Positions 40,239 to 48,478 are shown, counted from the first letter of the stretch. The stretch: 64,000 nucleotides of DNA from Aquilutibacter rugosus (GCF_036541335.1 NZ_JAZHBO010000001.1:186001-250000); one strand, 5' to 3'. Numbers and translations: made by a program. Notes: a model not told the origin generated them from the letters alone.

Positions 40239-40306
40239 GGGCGATTGGTCACGATGACTTCCGGCACTCGGACTGCTGCCGACACAAGCGCACACTGTGC
40301 TAGTGA

Positions 40307-40328
40307 CTTGGCGCCAAGCCTTTATAAT
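40307..40328 (+). promoter_or_regulatory. pcm-tolC promoter with 12-bp palindrome
   Basis: TATAAT at 40323-40328 lies 40 bases before the pcm start. Immediately upstream, at 40307-40318, is a perfect 12-base palindrome (CTTGGCGCCAAG) that would lie in the promoter spacer, a common repressor position. The protein that might bind it is unknown. Confidence 0.55.
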
Positions 40329-40367
40329 GTGCGGCTACCGCCAACCTGTTAAATACGAGACGAAACA

Positions 40368-41021
40368 ATGGATTTTGCCAAGGCCCGCGAACTGATGGTT
40401 GAGCAACAAGTACGTCCCTGGGATGTGCTCGATGCCCGCATCCTCCATGTCATGGGGACCTTGCCGCGCGAGGCGTTTATCCCCGCTGCGCAACGTAACC
40501 TGGCCTATGCGGATACCGCCCTGCCTCTGGCAGATGGCCGCGTCGCCCACAAGCCCGTGTTCGAAGGCCGCACGCTGCAGAGCGTTCTGGTCCAACCGGA
40601 CGAATCCGTGCTCGAAATTGGCACCGGCAGCGGCTATGTCACCGCGTGCCTGGCGCGTCTGGGGCAGCAGGTCACTTCGCTCGAAACCAGCGCCACCCTG
40701 GCCGCTAATGCGCGCGAACAGATCGCGGCTCAAGGTCTGAGCAATGTCGAAATTCTCGATGGCAATGTCTTCAACCTGACTGCACTCAACGGCCGCCAGT
40801 TTGATGTCGTGATCGTTAACGGTGCGATGGCGGAGCTGCCTTCGGACCTGATGTCTGCCTTGAAAGACGGCGGTCGCCTGTTCTACGTACGCGGTGAAGC
40901 CCCCGCGATGGAAGCGGTAGTCGTGCAACGCCAAGGCGCCGGCTACAAAACGCAAGTCAAGTTTGAAACCGATATCGCCTATCTCGAGGGCGCTGAGCCC
41001 AAGGCAACCTTTAGCATCTGA
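40368..41021 (+). CDS. pcm: Protein-L-isoaspartate O-methyltransferase
   Basis: Pcm methylates L-isoaspartyl residues in damaged proteins using S-adenosylmethionine. The 217-residue protein has the N-terminal MVEQQVRPWDVLDARIL, VMGTLPREAFIPAAQRNLAY, and SAM motif VLEIGTGSGYVTACLARLG, then LFYVRGEAPAMEAVV. Pcm-like sequences placed just before tolC, as here, are typical of Xanthomonas. Some of these lineages diverge from canonical PIMT, so substrate activity should not be assumed. tolC starts 31 bases downstream. Confidence 0.9.
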   Translation: MDFAKARELMVEQQVRPWDVLDARILHVMGTLPREAFIPAAQRNLAYADTALPLADGRVAHKPVFEGRTLQSVLVQPDESVLEIGTGSGYVTACLARLGQQVTSLETSATLAANAREQIAAQGLSNVEILDGNVFNLTALNGRQFDVVIVNGAMAELPSDLMSALKDGGRLFYVRGEAPAMEAVVVQRQGAGYKTQVKFETDIAYLEGAEPKATFSI

Positions 41022-41052
41022 CATCCGTTCGCGGATTCAAGGAACGCAGTTC

Positions 41053-42462
41053 ATGCCATTTGTCCGTATTACCCTCGCCGTTGCCATTGCCACTGCACTT
41101 GCACCGCAAGTTGCCGCTGCCGAAGATCTGGTCCAAACCTACCGTCTGGCCCGCGACAGCGATCCGCAGTTTGCCGCCGCCGAGTCGCAACGTGCGGTGA
41201 CGCAAGAGGGCGTGGTACAGGCTCGCGCTGCCAAGTTGCCGCAAGTCGGCGCCAGCGCCGGCCTGGATTGGCAATACAATCGCGGCACCTCGTCGCAGAG
41301 CAGCACCGGCACCAACGGCCAGACAACTCGCATTAAAGGCGACACCACCTCGACCTCGCGTACGTTGAATGCCGGTGTCAACGGCAGCATGGCCCTGTAC
41401 GACAAGACCCTGGACGCGCAAATCCGTCAGGCGCAAGCACTCACCCGCGCCGAGGATTTTCAGGTCGAAGCGGCCGGCGATGATCTGATCACTCGGACCT
41501 CGGCGGCGTACTTTAATACGCTGACGCAGCTCGAGACACTTTCTGCAGCATTGGCCGCCGAATCCGCACTGAAAAAGCAATTCGACTTTGCGAGCAAGCG
41601 TCTCGAAGTCGGCTTGGCTCCCATCACCGACGTGCACGAAGCGCGTGCTCAATACGAGAACGCCCGCGCCAATACGATCCTGGCTCGCACCGCTGTTGAT
41701 GATGCCTATCAGTCGTTGATTGAACTGACCGGCAAGCCGATTACGACTTTGCGCGGTCTGCCCAACAGCTGGAAGCCGTCGATGCCGGACGGTGGCAATG
41801 CCGACGCATGGGTGGCCTCAGCCTTGCAGAACAATCCGTCGCTGCTGGCCACCAAATCGCAAATTGATGCAGCCGGTGCCGGTGTTGAAGCCGCACGTGC
41901 TGCCAAGTCACCCAAGGTGTCGTTGAGCGGTGGTTTCGGTTATCAGCGCAGCAACGGCCATACCGATTTCGAAGGCGGTGGCGCTTCGTTCCGCAATCCC
42001 ATCGACAATTCCGGCTGGGGCCCGACGGTGGGCGTCTCGGTGTCGGTGCCGTTGTGGACCTCGGGCCTTAACGAATCACGCGTTCGCGAAGCCCTGGCTC
42101 GTCGTGAAGTGGCACTGGACCAGCTCGAAGCGCAACGCCGCGGCCTGACCCGCAACACGATCGGCGCGTACAACCGTCTGTATGCCGGCCTGTCTGAAAT
42201 CGAAGCACGTCGCCTGGCACTGGTTTCCGCTAATGAAGCGTACGAGGCCTCGCAGGTCGGACTCGAAGTCGGTACTCGCACCGTGCTCGATGTGCTGATG
42301 AATCAGCAGAATCTGTTCAATGCGCAGCGCGCATACGCACAGACCAAGTACAACTTCCTGCAAAGCCGGTTGCTGCTGTCGCAAGCAGCAGGCAGCTTGG
42401 GTATTGAAGACATCGAGGCCGTGAACCGCTTTTTGACCACGACGGAAACCGTCCGCAAGTAA
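41053..42462 (+). CDS. tolC: TolC-family outer-membrane channel
   Basis: The 469-residue protein has a signal peptide (ITLAVAIATALAPQVAAAEDL) and two repeated outer-membrane-efflux (OEP) halves. Typical segments are LVQTYRLARDSDPQFAAAES, LTQLETLSAALAAESALKKQ, RLEVGLAPITDVHEARAQYENARAN, and the second-half VGLEVGTRTVLDVLMNQQNLFNAQR. It forms the trimeric duct used by RND pumps and type I secretion. The nearby RND operon lacks its own channel, so TolC is the obvious partner. It is probably cotranscribed with pcm. Confidence 0.95.
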   Translation: MPFVRITLAVAIATALAPQVAAAEDLVQTYRLARDSDPQFAAAESQRAVTQEGVVQARAAKLPQVGASAGLDWQYNRGTSSQSSTGTNGQTTRIKGDTTSTSRTLNAGVNGSMALYDKTLDAQIRQAQALTRAEDFQVEAAGDDLITRTSAAYFNTLTQLETLSAALAAESALKKQFDFASKRLEVGLAPITDVHEARAQYENARANTILARTAVDDAYQSLIELTGKPITTLRGLPNSWKPSMPDGGNADAWVASALQNNPSLLATKSQIDAAGAGVEAARAAKSPKVSLSGGFGYQRSNGHTDFEGGGASFRNPIDNSGWGPTVGVSVSVPLWTSGLNESRVREALARREVALDQLEAQRRGLTRNTIGAYNRLYAGLSEIEARRLALVSANEAYEASQVGLEVGTRTVLDVLMNQQNLFNAQRAYAQTKYNFLQSRLLLSQAAGSLGIEDIEAVNRFLTTTETVRK

Positions 42463-42489
42463 GAGCGGCGCGCATTTTACATCGCGCTG

Positions 42490-43314
42490 TTACTGCGCAG
42501 CTTTGAGCGGAGGCTTGGGCTTAGGCAACAGGCCGAGCGCGGCCCTGTAATTGAGCAGCAGCGCATTGACCTTATCCAGATAGGCTAGGGTTTCGCGATA
42601 CGGCGGCACGCCATTGAACTTAGCCACTGCACCGGGGCCTGCGTTGTACGCCGCGATCACGCGAGTCACATCGCCACGATAGCGCTTTGACAGCTGGCTC
42701 AAATAGCGCGCACCGCCATCAATTGACTGCGACGGATCCAAGGCATTGGTGACGCCCAGCTCGCGTGCCGTGCCCGGCATCAGCTGCATCACGCCCAATG
42801 CACCTTTGGGTGACACGATGCCCGCTACAAACCCGCTCTCGGCATGCGCAACAGCGCGCAGCAGCGCCTCGTCCACTTTGTGTTTTTTAGCCGCAGCTTT
42901 AAATTGCGTATTGAAGGCATCGGTGCGCGCCTTACCGACCTGCCCCATGCCGACGTGCGCCGTGGAATCCTTTGGCGTCTCGACCGTAAACCGAGTCAGT
43001 AGCGTAAAGCCCTTGGTTTTTCGGGTGGTCAGTGCAGGTTTGCCGTCGACCATGCCTTCGTAGAGATTGCCGTTGATGACGCCCAGGTTGCCGAAGATAT
43101 TGGTCGGCTTGCCGGCGGTATCGGTGATGGTCTTGGGCTCGCACTTGGCGCCCTTCTCGCGAAAGGTAGCGAGACTGACAGTATTGTCCTTGATGCAGCG
43201 GTACACGGTGCGCTGCTGCGCAATCCGCTCCTGCGCGAAGGCCGGACTGAAGCCGACACTGCACAGGGCGGTGACGATCAGCAGTGGCGGCAACAAGTGG
43301 TTATGGGATCTCAT
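42490..43314 (-). CDS. Soluble lytic murein transglycosylase (SLT domain)
   Basis: The 274-residue exported protein has a signal peptide (LLPPLLIVTALCSVGFSPAFAQ). An N-terminal DUF4124-like Cys-containing part follows (TVYRCIKDNTVSLATFREKGAKCE). The SLT goose-lysozyme domain is at about 150-260: ALLRAVAHAESGFVAGIVSPKGALGVMQLMPGTA, with catalytic Glu in HAESG, and VIAAYNAGPGAVAKFNGVPPYRETLAYL. It should cleave peptidoglycan glycan strands to anhydromuropeptides. The ATG three codons upstream (43323) is an alternative start. It is divergent from queD and converges on tolC. Confidence 0.92.
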   Translation of the reverse strand: MRSHNHLLPPLLIVTALCSVGFSPAFAQERIAQQRTVYRCIKDNTVSLATFREKGAKCEPKTITDTAGKPTNIFGNLGVINGNLYEGMVDGKPALTTRKTKGFTLLTRFTVETPKDSTAHVGMGQVGKARTDAFNTQFKAAAKKHKVDEALLRAVAHAESGFVAGIVSPKGALGVMQLMPGTARELGVTNALDPSQSIDGGARYLSQLSKRYRGDVTRVIAAYNAGPGAVAKFNGVPPYRETLAYLDKVNALLLNYRAALGLLPKPKPPLKAAQ

Positions 43315-43374
43315 CGGCCACATTGTACGCAGAATGAGTGAATCGCCGCTGGCTTGCCCATGCGACAATACGGC

Positions 43375-43728
43375 ATGGACATTTTCAAGATTTTTACGCT
43401 CGAAGCGGCGCATCGGCTGCCCAACGTGCCCGAGGGCCATAAGTGCGCGCGCCTGCACGGGCATTCGTTTCGCGTCGAGCTGCATTTGAGCGGCGATGTC
43501 GATCCGCACAGCGGATGGGTTATGGACTTTGCCGAGGTCAAGCGCCTGTTCAAGCCGACCTATGATCGGCTCGATCATCATTACCTCAATGAGATCCCCG
43601 GTCTCGAGAACCCGACCAGCGAAAACTTGGCCCGTTGGATCTTTCAGGAAATGCGTCCGCTGCTGCCTTTGCTGAGCGCAGTTGTGGTCCACGAGACCTG
43701 CACGGCCGGTTCAAAATATACTGGCTAG
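43375..43728 (+). CDS. queD: 6-carboxy-5,6,7,8-tetrahydropterin synthase
   Basis: QueD makes 6-carboxytetrahydropterin from dihydroneopterin triphosphate, the second step to queuosine tRNA modification. From 43375 the protein has 117 residues. The zinc ligands His13, His28 and His30 (EAAHRLP and RLHGHSF) and catalytic Cys24 (GHKCARLHGH) are present. A later HHYLNEIPGLENPTSENLARWI block and HETCTAGSKY complete the site. Start choice is uncertain among three in-frame ATGs (43354, 43360, 43375); the last gives the family N-terminus and has GACAAT five bases before it. No other que gene is nearby. Confidence 0.95.
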   Translation: MDIFKIFTLEAAHRLPNVPEGHKCARLHGHSFRVELHLSGDVDPHSGWVMDFAEVKRLFKPTYDRLDHHYLNEIPGLENPTSENLARWIFQEMRPLLPLLSAVVVHETCTAGSKYTG

Positions 43729-43791
43729 TAGACTAAGTAGTTGATTTCTAACTGTTTTGTGAACCGGTTGGCAGATCTGAACACTCGTTTA

Positions 43792-43829
43792 TTGCATTGC
43801 ACAATAATCCTTGCTATTGTGCACTGCAA
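43792..43829 (+). promoter_or_regulatory. Operator-like dyad upstream of the phasin gene
   Basis: Two 15-base arms, TTGCATTGCACAATA (43792-43806) and TATTGTGCACTGCAA (43815-43829), are inverted repeats with one mismatch and an 8-base spacer. The dyad ends 35 bases before the phasin ATG. The TGCA-rich half-sites resemble reported PhaR binding sites that keep phasin genes off until PHA granules form. Assignment to PhaR is inference. Confidence 0.6.
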
Positions 43830-43864
43830 CAAGGCGCCTTTCGCCTCTAACTGGAGTGTCAACC

Positions 43865-44257
43865 ATGAACCTGCAATTCAATAACGAACAGTTCTCGGCT
43901 GCGACCCGTCAATTCGCTGACACCGCCGCCAAGATCAACACCATCGCCATCGAATCGGCTCAAGCCGTTTTCACTGCTCAGCTCAACGCTGTGCAGGAAC
44001 GCGCCTCTGCCACCTTTGCCTTCCTGACCGAAGCAGCCCAAGTCCGTGACCTGGAAACTGCCAAGACTCTGTGGCCCAAGGGCGTGCAAGTTGCTCGTGA
44101 AAACGTCGAACGCGCTGTTTCGACCACGCAGGAAGTTGCCGAAAAGACCACCAAGGCTGCCGAACAACTGGGCCTGATCGCTAAGGGTCAATTCGAAGAC
44201 GCCACTGCCAAGGCTGAGCAAGCCGTGCAAAAGGTGACTAAGGCTGTCCGCAAGTAA
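43865..44257 (+). CDS. Phasin family protein
   Basis: The 130-residue amphipathic all-helical protein fits the phasin_2 family: NNEQFSAATRQFADTAAKIN, FTAQLNAVQERASATFAFLTEA, and a C-terminal Lys/Ala-rich repeat (TTKAAEQL, AEQAVQKVTKAVRK) like the Ala/Lys tails of PHA-granule or histone-like proteins. Phasins coat polyhydroxyalkanoate granules. No PHA synthase gene is in the window. The strong upstream dyad, an SD-like CTGGAG, and the efficient terminator suggest a highly expressed, tightly regulated single gene. Confidence 0.87.
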   Translation: MNLQFNNEQFSAATRQFADTAAKINTIAIESAQAVFTAQLNAVQERASATFAFLTEAAQVRDLETAKTLWPKGVQVARENVERAVSTTQEVAEKTTKAAEQLGLIAKGQFEDATAKAEQAVQKVTKAVRK

Positions 44258-44283
44258 TATTGCGACGTCCTTAAAGGAATCAG

Positions 44284-44316
44284 AAAGACCACTGCTTCGG
44301 CGGTGGTCTTTTTTTT
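44284..44316 (+). terminator. Rho-independent terminator of the phasin gene
   Basis: AGACCACTGC and GCGGTGGTCT form a near-perfect 10-bp stem around a TTCG loop, followed by eight T. It lies 27 bases after the phasin stop codon and ahead of the convergent bioD gene. Confidence 0.92.
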
Positions 44317-44325
44317 GCGCGCCCT

Positions 44326-44955
44326 TTAGATCGGCTCGTAGCGGAAATACCGATACGCCGCCGCACCCAGATTGCGCTCAATCGCCTGCAGGTTGTTGTT
44401 GAGATCCGGATCGTCGCCACCGGTCTCATTGGCGATCCAGCCCTTGAGCCGAAAGCCGTCCGCTTCGATCGCCCTTGCCGTCGCCCGCGCGCGATGCACG
44501 CACCCTAGCCCCATGCCGACCACCAGCAGCACATCACGGATCCCTAGCGCCCTGGCCACATCGGCCTGATCAATCGTCTCTGTGACGGGTGAGAGCCAAC
44601 CGCCGGCGCCTTCGACCAATACAAGGTCCGAACGTTGCGTCAACGTGTCGAAGGTCTGGCGGATCACGGACACCTCAATCTCGACCCCGGCATCGCGGGC
44701 TGCGTATTCGGGTGCAATGGCCGGTGCGAATGCATACGGATTCACGGTGGCGTAGTCGGCATCCACATTAGACGCCTGCATGAGCTGCAGCGCATCGGCA
44801 TTGCGCAGGACGCCATCAATGCGCTCGGAACCACTGGCGACCGGCTTCATGCCGACGACGCGTTGCGCGGCAGCGAGCTCGCGCAGCAGTTGGACTGTGA
44901 CATAGGTCTTGCCGACATCGGTATCGGTGCCGGTCACATACAAGTCAGTTCGCAT
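44326..44955 (-). CDS. bioD: Dethiobiotin synthetase
   Basis: BioD closes the ureido ring of dethiobiotin from diaminopelargonate, CO2 and ATP. The 209-residue protein has the P-loop GTDTDVGKTYV, the substrate motif GMKPVASG, and LVLVEGAGGWLSP. GLGCVHRARATARAI replaces the more usual GCINHALLT region in the expected position. It is alone here; bioA, bioB and bioF are not adjacent. It is divergent from the fRMsr gene with a 37-base gap, so both promoters share that short region. Confidence 0.95.
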   Translation of the reverse strand: MRTDLYVTGTDTDVGKTYVTVQLLRELAAAQRVVGMKPVASGSERIDGVLRNADALQLMQASNVDADYATVNPYAFAPAIAPEYAARDAGVEIEVSVIRQTFDTLTQRSDLVLVEGAGGWLSPVTETIDQADVARALGIRDVLLVVGMGLGCVHRARATARAIEADGFRLKGWIANETGGDDPDLNNNLQAIERNLGAAAYRYFRYEPI

Positions 44956-44992
44956 ACCTCAAGTTACACTGTGCATCTAGATTGGAGCAAGC

Positions 44993-45475
44993 ATGTTTGA
45001 GTCATCCGCCCTGTCGGGCACCAAATCCGAACAATACGATCAACTGCTGCAGCAGGCCCGCGCGCTGATGCACGGCGAGCAGGATCGTATCGCCAATGCG
45101 GCGAACCTGTCAGCACTGCTGTTCAACAGCCTCCCCGATTTGAATTGGGCCGGCTTTTACTTCTTTGACGGCACTGAGCTGGTGGTCGGTCCGTTCCAAG
45201 GACTGCCGGCTTGCGTGCGCATTCCGCTCAATAAGGGCGTCTGCGGCGCTGCCGCCTCAACTCGCACTACTCAGCGAGTCGAGGATGTGCATGCCTTCCC
45301 TGGGCACATTGCCTGCGATAGTGCATCCAATAGCGAGATTGTGATTCCGCTGGTGGCCACTAACGGCACGCTCATTGGTGTGCTGGATATTGACAGTCCC
45401 AAGCACGCACGCTTTGATGCCGACGATCAGACCGGACTGGAAGCGATCGCCGCCGCGTTCTGCGCCACGGTCTAA
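44993..45475 (+). CDS. msrC: Free methionine-(R)-sulfoxide reductase (GAF domain)
   Basis: fRMsr reduces free methionine-R-sulfoxide, using thioredoxin to regenerate its cysteines. The 160-residue GAF protein has NWAGFYFFDGTELVVGPFQG and three cysteines at 74, 84 and 108 (LPACVRIP, KGVCGAAA, HIACDSAS). Their 10 and 24 residue spacing equals that of E. coli fRMsr (84, 94, 118). SEIVIPLVATNGTLIGVLDID completes the fold. It is cytoplasmic. Its stop converges on a YedE-type gene. Confidence 0.95.
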   Translation: MFESSALSGTKSEQYDQLLQQARALMHGEQDRIANAANLSALLFNSLPDLNWAGFYFFDGTELVVGPFQGLPACVRIPLNKGVCGAAASTRTTQRVEDVHAFPGHIACDSASNSEIVIPLVATNGTLIGVLDIDSPKHARFDADDQTGLEAIAAAFCATV

Positions 45476-45490
45476 GCGTCTAACAGTGGT

Positions 45491-45943
45491 TTAGCCGTTT
45501 CTGTTGGGAGCTCGCTTGTCAAACAGCGAGTGGATCAGCGATCCGCCGAGCATCGCGGGCACAAACCACAGTGCCTCAGTCGATAGGGTGCCGAGTCCGG
45601 CAATTGCCGGGCCAGGGCAATAGCCTGCCAGACCCCAACCGATCCCAAACAGTGCAGCGCCGCCGAGTAGCTTGGCATCGATGTCAGTGCGGTTGGGAAT
45701 GCGGAACTTGGTATCAAACAGCGGGTGACCCTGCTTTTTGATCAGCGGAAACAGCAAGGCCGAAGTGAGCACGGCACCGCCCAATACAAATGCCAGGGTC
45801 GGATCCCAGTTGCCAGTCAAATCCAAAAAGCCGATGATGCGACGAGCATCGATCATGCCGGCCATCGCCAGGCCAATACCGAAGACGGCGCCCGATATCA
45901 GCGCTGCCAATAAGCGTGCGGTTCGAAAGTCGCTATTCTTCAT
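45491..45943 (-). CDS. YeeE/YedE family membrane protein (C-terminal half type)
   Basis: The 150-residue protein has four or so membrane helices with the family motif GWGLAGYCPGPAIAGLG. The cysteine in that motif is the one thought to guide thiosulfate or related sulfur species through TsuA-type channels. The start at 45943 overlaps the stop of the other half-protein by four bases (ATGA). The two together equal one full YeeE/YedE transporter. The gene is the last of the minus-strand arm of the BigR-type cluster. Confidence 0.92.
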   Translation of the reverse strand: MKNSDFRTARLLAALISGAVFGIGLAMAGMIDARRIIGFLDLTGNWDPTLAFVLGGAVLTSALLFPLIKKQGHPLFDTKFRIPNRTDIDAKLLGGAALFGIGWGLAGYCPGPAIAGLGTLSTEALWFVPAMLGGSLIHSLFDKRAPNRNG

Positions 45944-46365
45944 GCGGTGACTCCAAAGTAGCGGACCAGAAACACCGTGAGGATGGCGGTGGCCATAAAG
46001 GTCAGCACGGCGACCAGCGAGCGCATGGAGAGCCTTCCTAATCCGCACACGCCGTGACCGCTGGTGCAGCCATTGCCCATGCGGGTACCGAAACCGACCA
46101 GCAAGCCGGCAACGATCAGTGTGATACGCGGTGCGTCAGTGCGCGGCTGCGCTGCGCCCGGAACCCACGCCATATACGCACCGCCCGCAGCGATCAGACC
46201 GAGCAGGAACAGCCATCGCCATGCGGTTTCATTTTTTGCGGGAAACAGCACACCATTGGTGATGCCGCTAATGCCGGCGATGCGGCCGTTGAGCCAAAGC
46301 AACAGACTGGCGGACAGGCCAATCAGCACGCCGCCGATGGCGGCCGTGATCCAAACTGAGTTCAT
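45940..46365 (-). CDS. YeeE/YedE family membrane protein (N-terminal half type)
   Basis: The 141-residue membrane protein has the motif GFGTRMGNGCTSGHGVCGLGRLS with two cysteines. It is the partner half to the next gene, and both carry signature glycine/cysteine loops of sulfur-compound channels (TsuA/PmpA-PmpB type). It overlaps the upstream persulfide-dioxygenase gene by four bases, so all three are translationally coupled. Sulfur-species transport is inferred from family and neighbours; the direction of transport is not known. Confidence 0.92.
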   Translation of the reverse strand: MNSVWITAAIGGVLIGLSASLLLWLNGRIAGISGITNGVLFPAKNETAWRWLFLLGLIAAGGAYMAWVPGAAQPRTDAPRITLIVAGLLVGFGTRMGNGCTSGHGVCGLGRLSMRSLVAVLTFMATAILTVFLVRYFGVTA

Positions 46366-47234
46366 TTAGCGGTTCCTAGTACGTTGAGCGGGAAACGGAG
46401 ATAGCGGATTCCGTTGGCGTCGGCCGGCGGCATTTCGCCCGCACGGATATTGACCTGCAGCGAGGGCAGCATATAGCGTGGCGCCGGCAGAACCTTGTCG
46501 CGGGCCGTGCGCATTGCCACGTAGTCCTCTTCCGAGGTGTAGCCCCCAACATGGATGTTGCCTTTGCGTTGCTCGGCCACCGAGCTGCTGATCTGCAGTT
46601 CCTGACCGGTTGGCGGGTAATCATGGCAGTGATACAGACGGGTCTCCGCCGGCAGATCAAACAGCTTGTGGATGGACTGATACAGCTTGCGAGCATCACC
46701 ACCCGGGAAGTCCGCGCGGGCCGTTCCGCTGGCCGGAGAGAACACGGTATCGCCGACAAAGGCTGCATTGCCGATCACATAGGTCAGGCTGTCATCGGTG
46801 TGACCCGGCGTGCCAATCGCATAGCCGCTCAACTCGCCGATGGAGAAGGTCTCGCCATCGGTAAACAGGTGATCGAACTGGCTACCGTCGGGCAGAAATT
46901 CCGGTTCCAGATTGAACAGCTTGCCGAAGCGCTCCTGCACCCCGGTAATGCCCTGCCCGATGGCCACTTTCGCGCCGGTCTGTTCGCGCAGGACATGTGC
47001 TGCGGTCAAGTGATCGGCATGCGCGTGCGTTTCGAGAATCCATTGCACGGTCAATTGGTGTTCTTTAACGAATGCCAGAATGGCATCTGCAGAGCAGGTG
47101 GAAAAACGGGCCGTGGCCGCATCGTAGTCGAGTACGGGATCAATGATCGCGGCTGCACCGCCATCGTGATCGTAAACGACATAGGAGAATGTGGAAGTGT
47201 CGGTATGCAGGAATGACTGAACAATCGGGTTCAT
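46362..47234 (-). CDS. blh: Persulfide dioxygenase-type metallo-beta-lactamase-fold protein (Blh/ETHE1-like)
   Basis: The 290-residue MBL-fold protein has the metal motif THAHADHLTAA (His70, His72, Asp74, His75), GTPGHTDDSL, VGDTVFSPASGTARADFPGG, and YHCHDYPP. The Fe-binding set matches ETHE1/Blh persulfide dioxygenases, which oxidise glutathione persulfide to sulfite. The start at 47234 has AAGGGCAG upstream. In Xylella and Agrobacterium, BigR controls blh. Those Blh proteins often carry an N-terminal DUF442 domain; here that domain is a separate gene on the other arm. Confidence 0.93.
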   Translation of the reverse strand: MNPIVQSFLHTDTSTFSYVVYDHDGGAAAIIDPVLDYDAATARFSTCSADAILAFVKEHQLTVQWILETHAHADHLTAAHVLREQTGAKVAIGQGITGVQERFGKLFNLEPEFLPDGSQFDHLFTDGETFSIGELSGYAIGTPGHTDDSLTYVIGNAAFVGDTVFSPASGTARADFPGGDARKLYQSIHKLFDLPAETRLYHCHDYPPTGQELQISSSVAEQRKGNIHVGGYTSEEDYVAMRTARDKVLPAPRYMLPSLQVNIRAGEMPPADANGIRYLRFPLNVLGTAK

Positions 47235-47271
47235 GAGTTTACTGCCCTTGCTATTTATATTTGCTTTTGCT

Positions 47272-47300
47272 AATGTAGATGTTACTAAATTAATTGTCAA
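47272..47300 (-). promoter_or_regulatory. blh operon promoter in an A/T-rich BigR control region
   Basis: On the minus strand TTGACA (47295-47300), a 17-base spacer and TACATT (47272-47277) form a near-consensus promoter. The surrounding 95-base divergent region is strongly A/T-rich, like known BigR operators, and overlaps the likely bigR promoter. A specific operator repeat could not be fixed by eye. Confidence 0.7.
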
Positions 47301-47329
47301 GCGTCACCCAACGCCACCTCGCAACCTCA

Positions 47330-47659
47330 ATGACTAAGAAGCTCTCCAAATCGATTCCCGCCGGATCCTCGGAATTACTGGCCGAACATGCCGGCACGGC
47401 AGCCGCTCTGTTAAAGGCACTGGCCCACCCTGCTCGTCTGCTGGTCCTGTGCCAACTGGTGGATGGCGAGCACTCCGTGGGTGAGCTGCAGCCGCTGACC
47501 GGTCTGAGCCAATCGGCGCTGTCGCAGCACTTGGCCAAGCTGCGCGAGATGGACCTGGTCTCGACCCGCCGCGATGCGCAAACCATCTTTTATCAAATCA
47601 CCCCCGGGCCATCGGCCGAGATTCTGCAAATCCTTTATCGCACCTACTGCGCCGAGTGA
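47330..47659 (+). CDS. bigR: ArsR-family persulfide-sensing repressor (BigR/SqrR-like)
   Basis: From 47330 the protein has 109 residues. The winged helix is LLKALAHPARLLVLCQLVDGEHSVGEL then LSQSALSQHLAKLREMDLV. Cys41 and Cys107 are 66 residues apart, matching the redox pair of BigR (42 and 108), which forms a disulfide or polysulfide link and releases DNA. This separates it from metal-sensing ArsR proteins. It is divergent from blh and overlaps the TauE/SafE gene by four bases (GTGA). It most likely represses both arms. Confidence 0.93.
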   Translation: MTKKLSKSIPAGSSELLAEHAGTAAALLKALAHPARLLVLCQLVDGEHSVGELQPLTGLSQSALSQHLAKLREMDLVSTRRDAQTIFYQITPGPSAEILQILYRTYCAE

Positions 47660-48450
47660 ATTCCATGTCTTTAATGCAACTCCTGTTAGGCGGATTCAGC
47701 GGCATCATTGTCGGGTTCATCCTCGGACTCGCCGGTGGCGGCGGCTCGATCCTGGCCGTTCCCTTGCTGCTGTATGTCGTCGGCGTCAAAGATCCGCATC
47801 TTGCGATCGGCACGGCCTCGATGGCGGTGGCGGCTAATGCACTCACCGGCATGAGCAATCACGCCCGCAAAGGCAACGTCAAATGGCGCTGCGGCGCGGT
47901 GTTCGCTGCAGCCGGCGTGGTCGGTGCAGCGATAGGTTCCTTCTTTGGCAAATCCATCGATGGCCAGCTGCTGCTGGTGCTGTTTGCTGCATTGATGCTG
48001 GTTGTCGCTACGCTGATGCTGCGCTCCAGGAGTCAGCAGGGCGATCCCGATGTGATCCTGGCCCGCGCCAATGCACCGCCACTCATCGGCGCCGGCACCG
48101 CGACCGGGTTGCTATCGGGCTTCTTCGGTATCGGTGGCGGTTTTCTGGTGGTGCCGGGCCTGATTTCAGCCACCGGCATGCCGATCCTTTTTGCCGTCGG
48201 CACTTCGCTCGTGGCCGTTTCCGCGTTCGGACTGACGACTGCGGTGAGCTACGCCAGCTCGGGCTTGCTGTCGTGGCCGCTGGCCATTGCGTTTGCAGTG
48301 GGCGGCTTTGCCGGCAGCTGGATCGGTACGCATTCGGCCGGCAAGCTTGCGCAGCGTCGCGGCGCACTCAATGTCACACTGGCAGCACTGATCGTGCTGG
48401 TTGCCATTTACATGTTGTACCGCAGTGCATCCGCACTGGGCTGGATCTGA
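47656..48450 (+). CDS. TSUP/TauE-SafE family sulfite or organosulfonate exporter
   Basis: The 264-residue inner-membrane protein has eight or so helices in two repeats with the family glycine motifs: GFILGLAGGGGSILAVPLLLYVVG and GTATGLLSGFFGIGGGFLVVPGL. The start is GTG at 47656, overlapping the bigR stop, or ATG at 47665. TSUP proteins export sulfite, sulfoacetate and related anions. Given the BigR and persulfide-dioxygenase neighbours, export of the sulfite product is the best guess. Confidence 0.92.
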   Translation: MNSMSLMQLLLGGFSGIIVGFILGLAGGGGSILAVPLLLYVVGVKDPHLAIGTASMAVAANALTGMSNHARKGNVKWRCGAVFAAAGVVGAAIGSFFGKSIDGQLLLVLFAALMLVVATLMLRSRSQQGDPDVILARANAPPLIGAGTATGLLSGFFGIGGGFLVVPGLISATGMPILFAVGTSLVAVSAFGLTTAVSYASSGLLSWPLAIAFAVGGFAGSWIGTHSAGKLAQRRGALNVTLAALIVLVAIYMLYRSASALGWI

Positions 48451-48478
48451 TCCGCAACCTTTAAAGGCAGAAATCGCA

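Noticed and set aside
43729..43790. Possible short gene between queD and the phasin
   Set aside because: No frame with a credible start and ribosome-binding site. The region contains only promoter-like A/T-rich sequence and the dyad.
47294..47329. TTG start for bigR twelve codons upstream
   Set aside because: It would lie in the -35 element of the blh promoter and adds residues not found in BigR; the ATG at 47330 keeps the Cys41/Cys107 numbering close to BigR.
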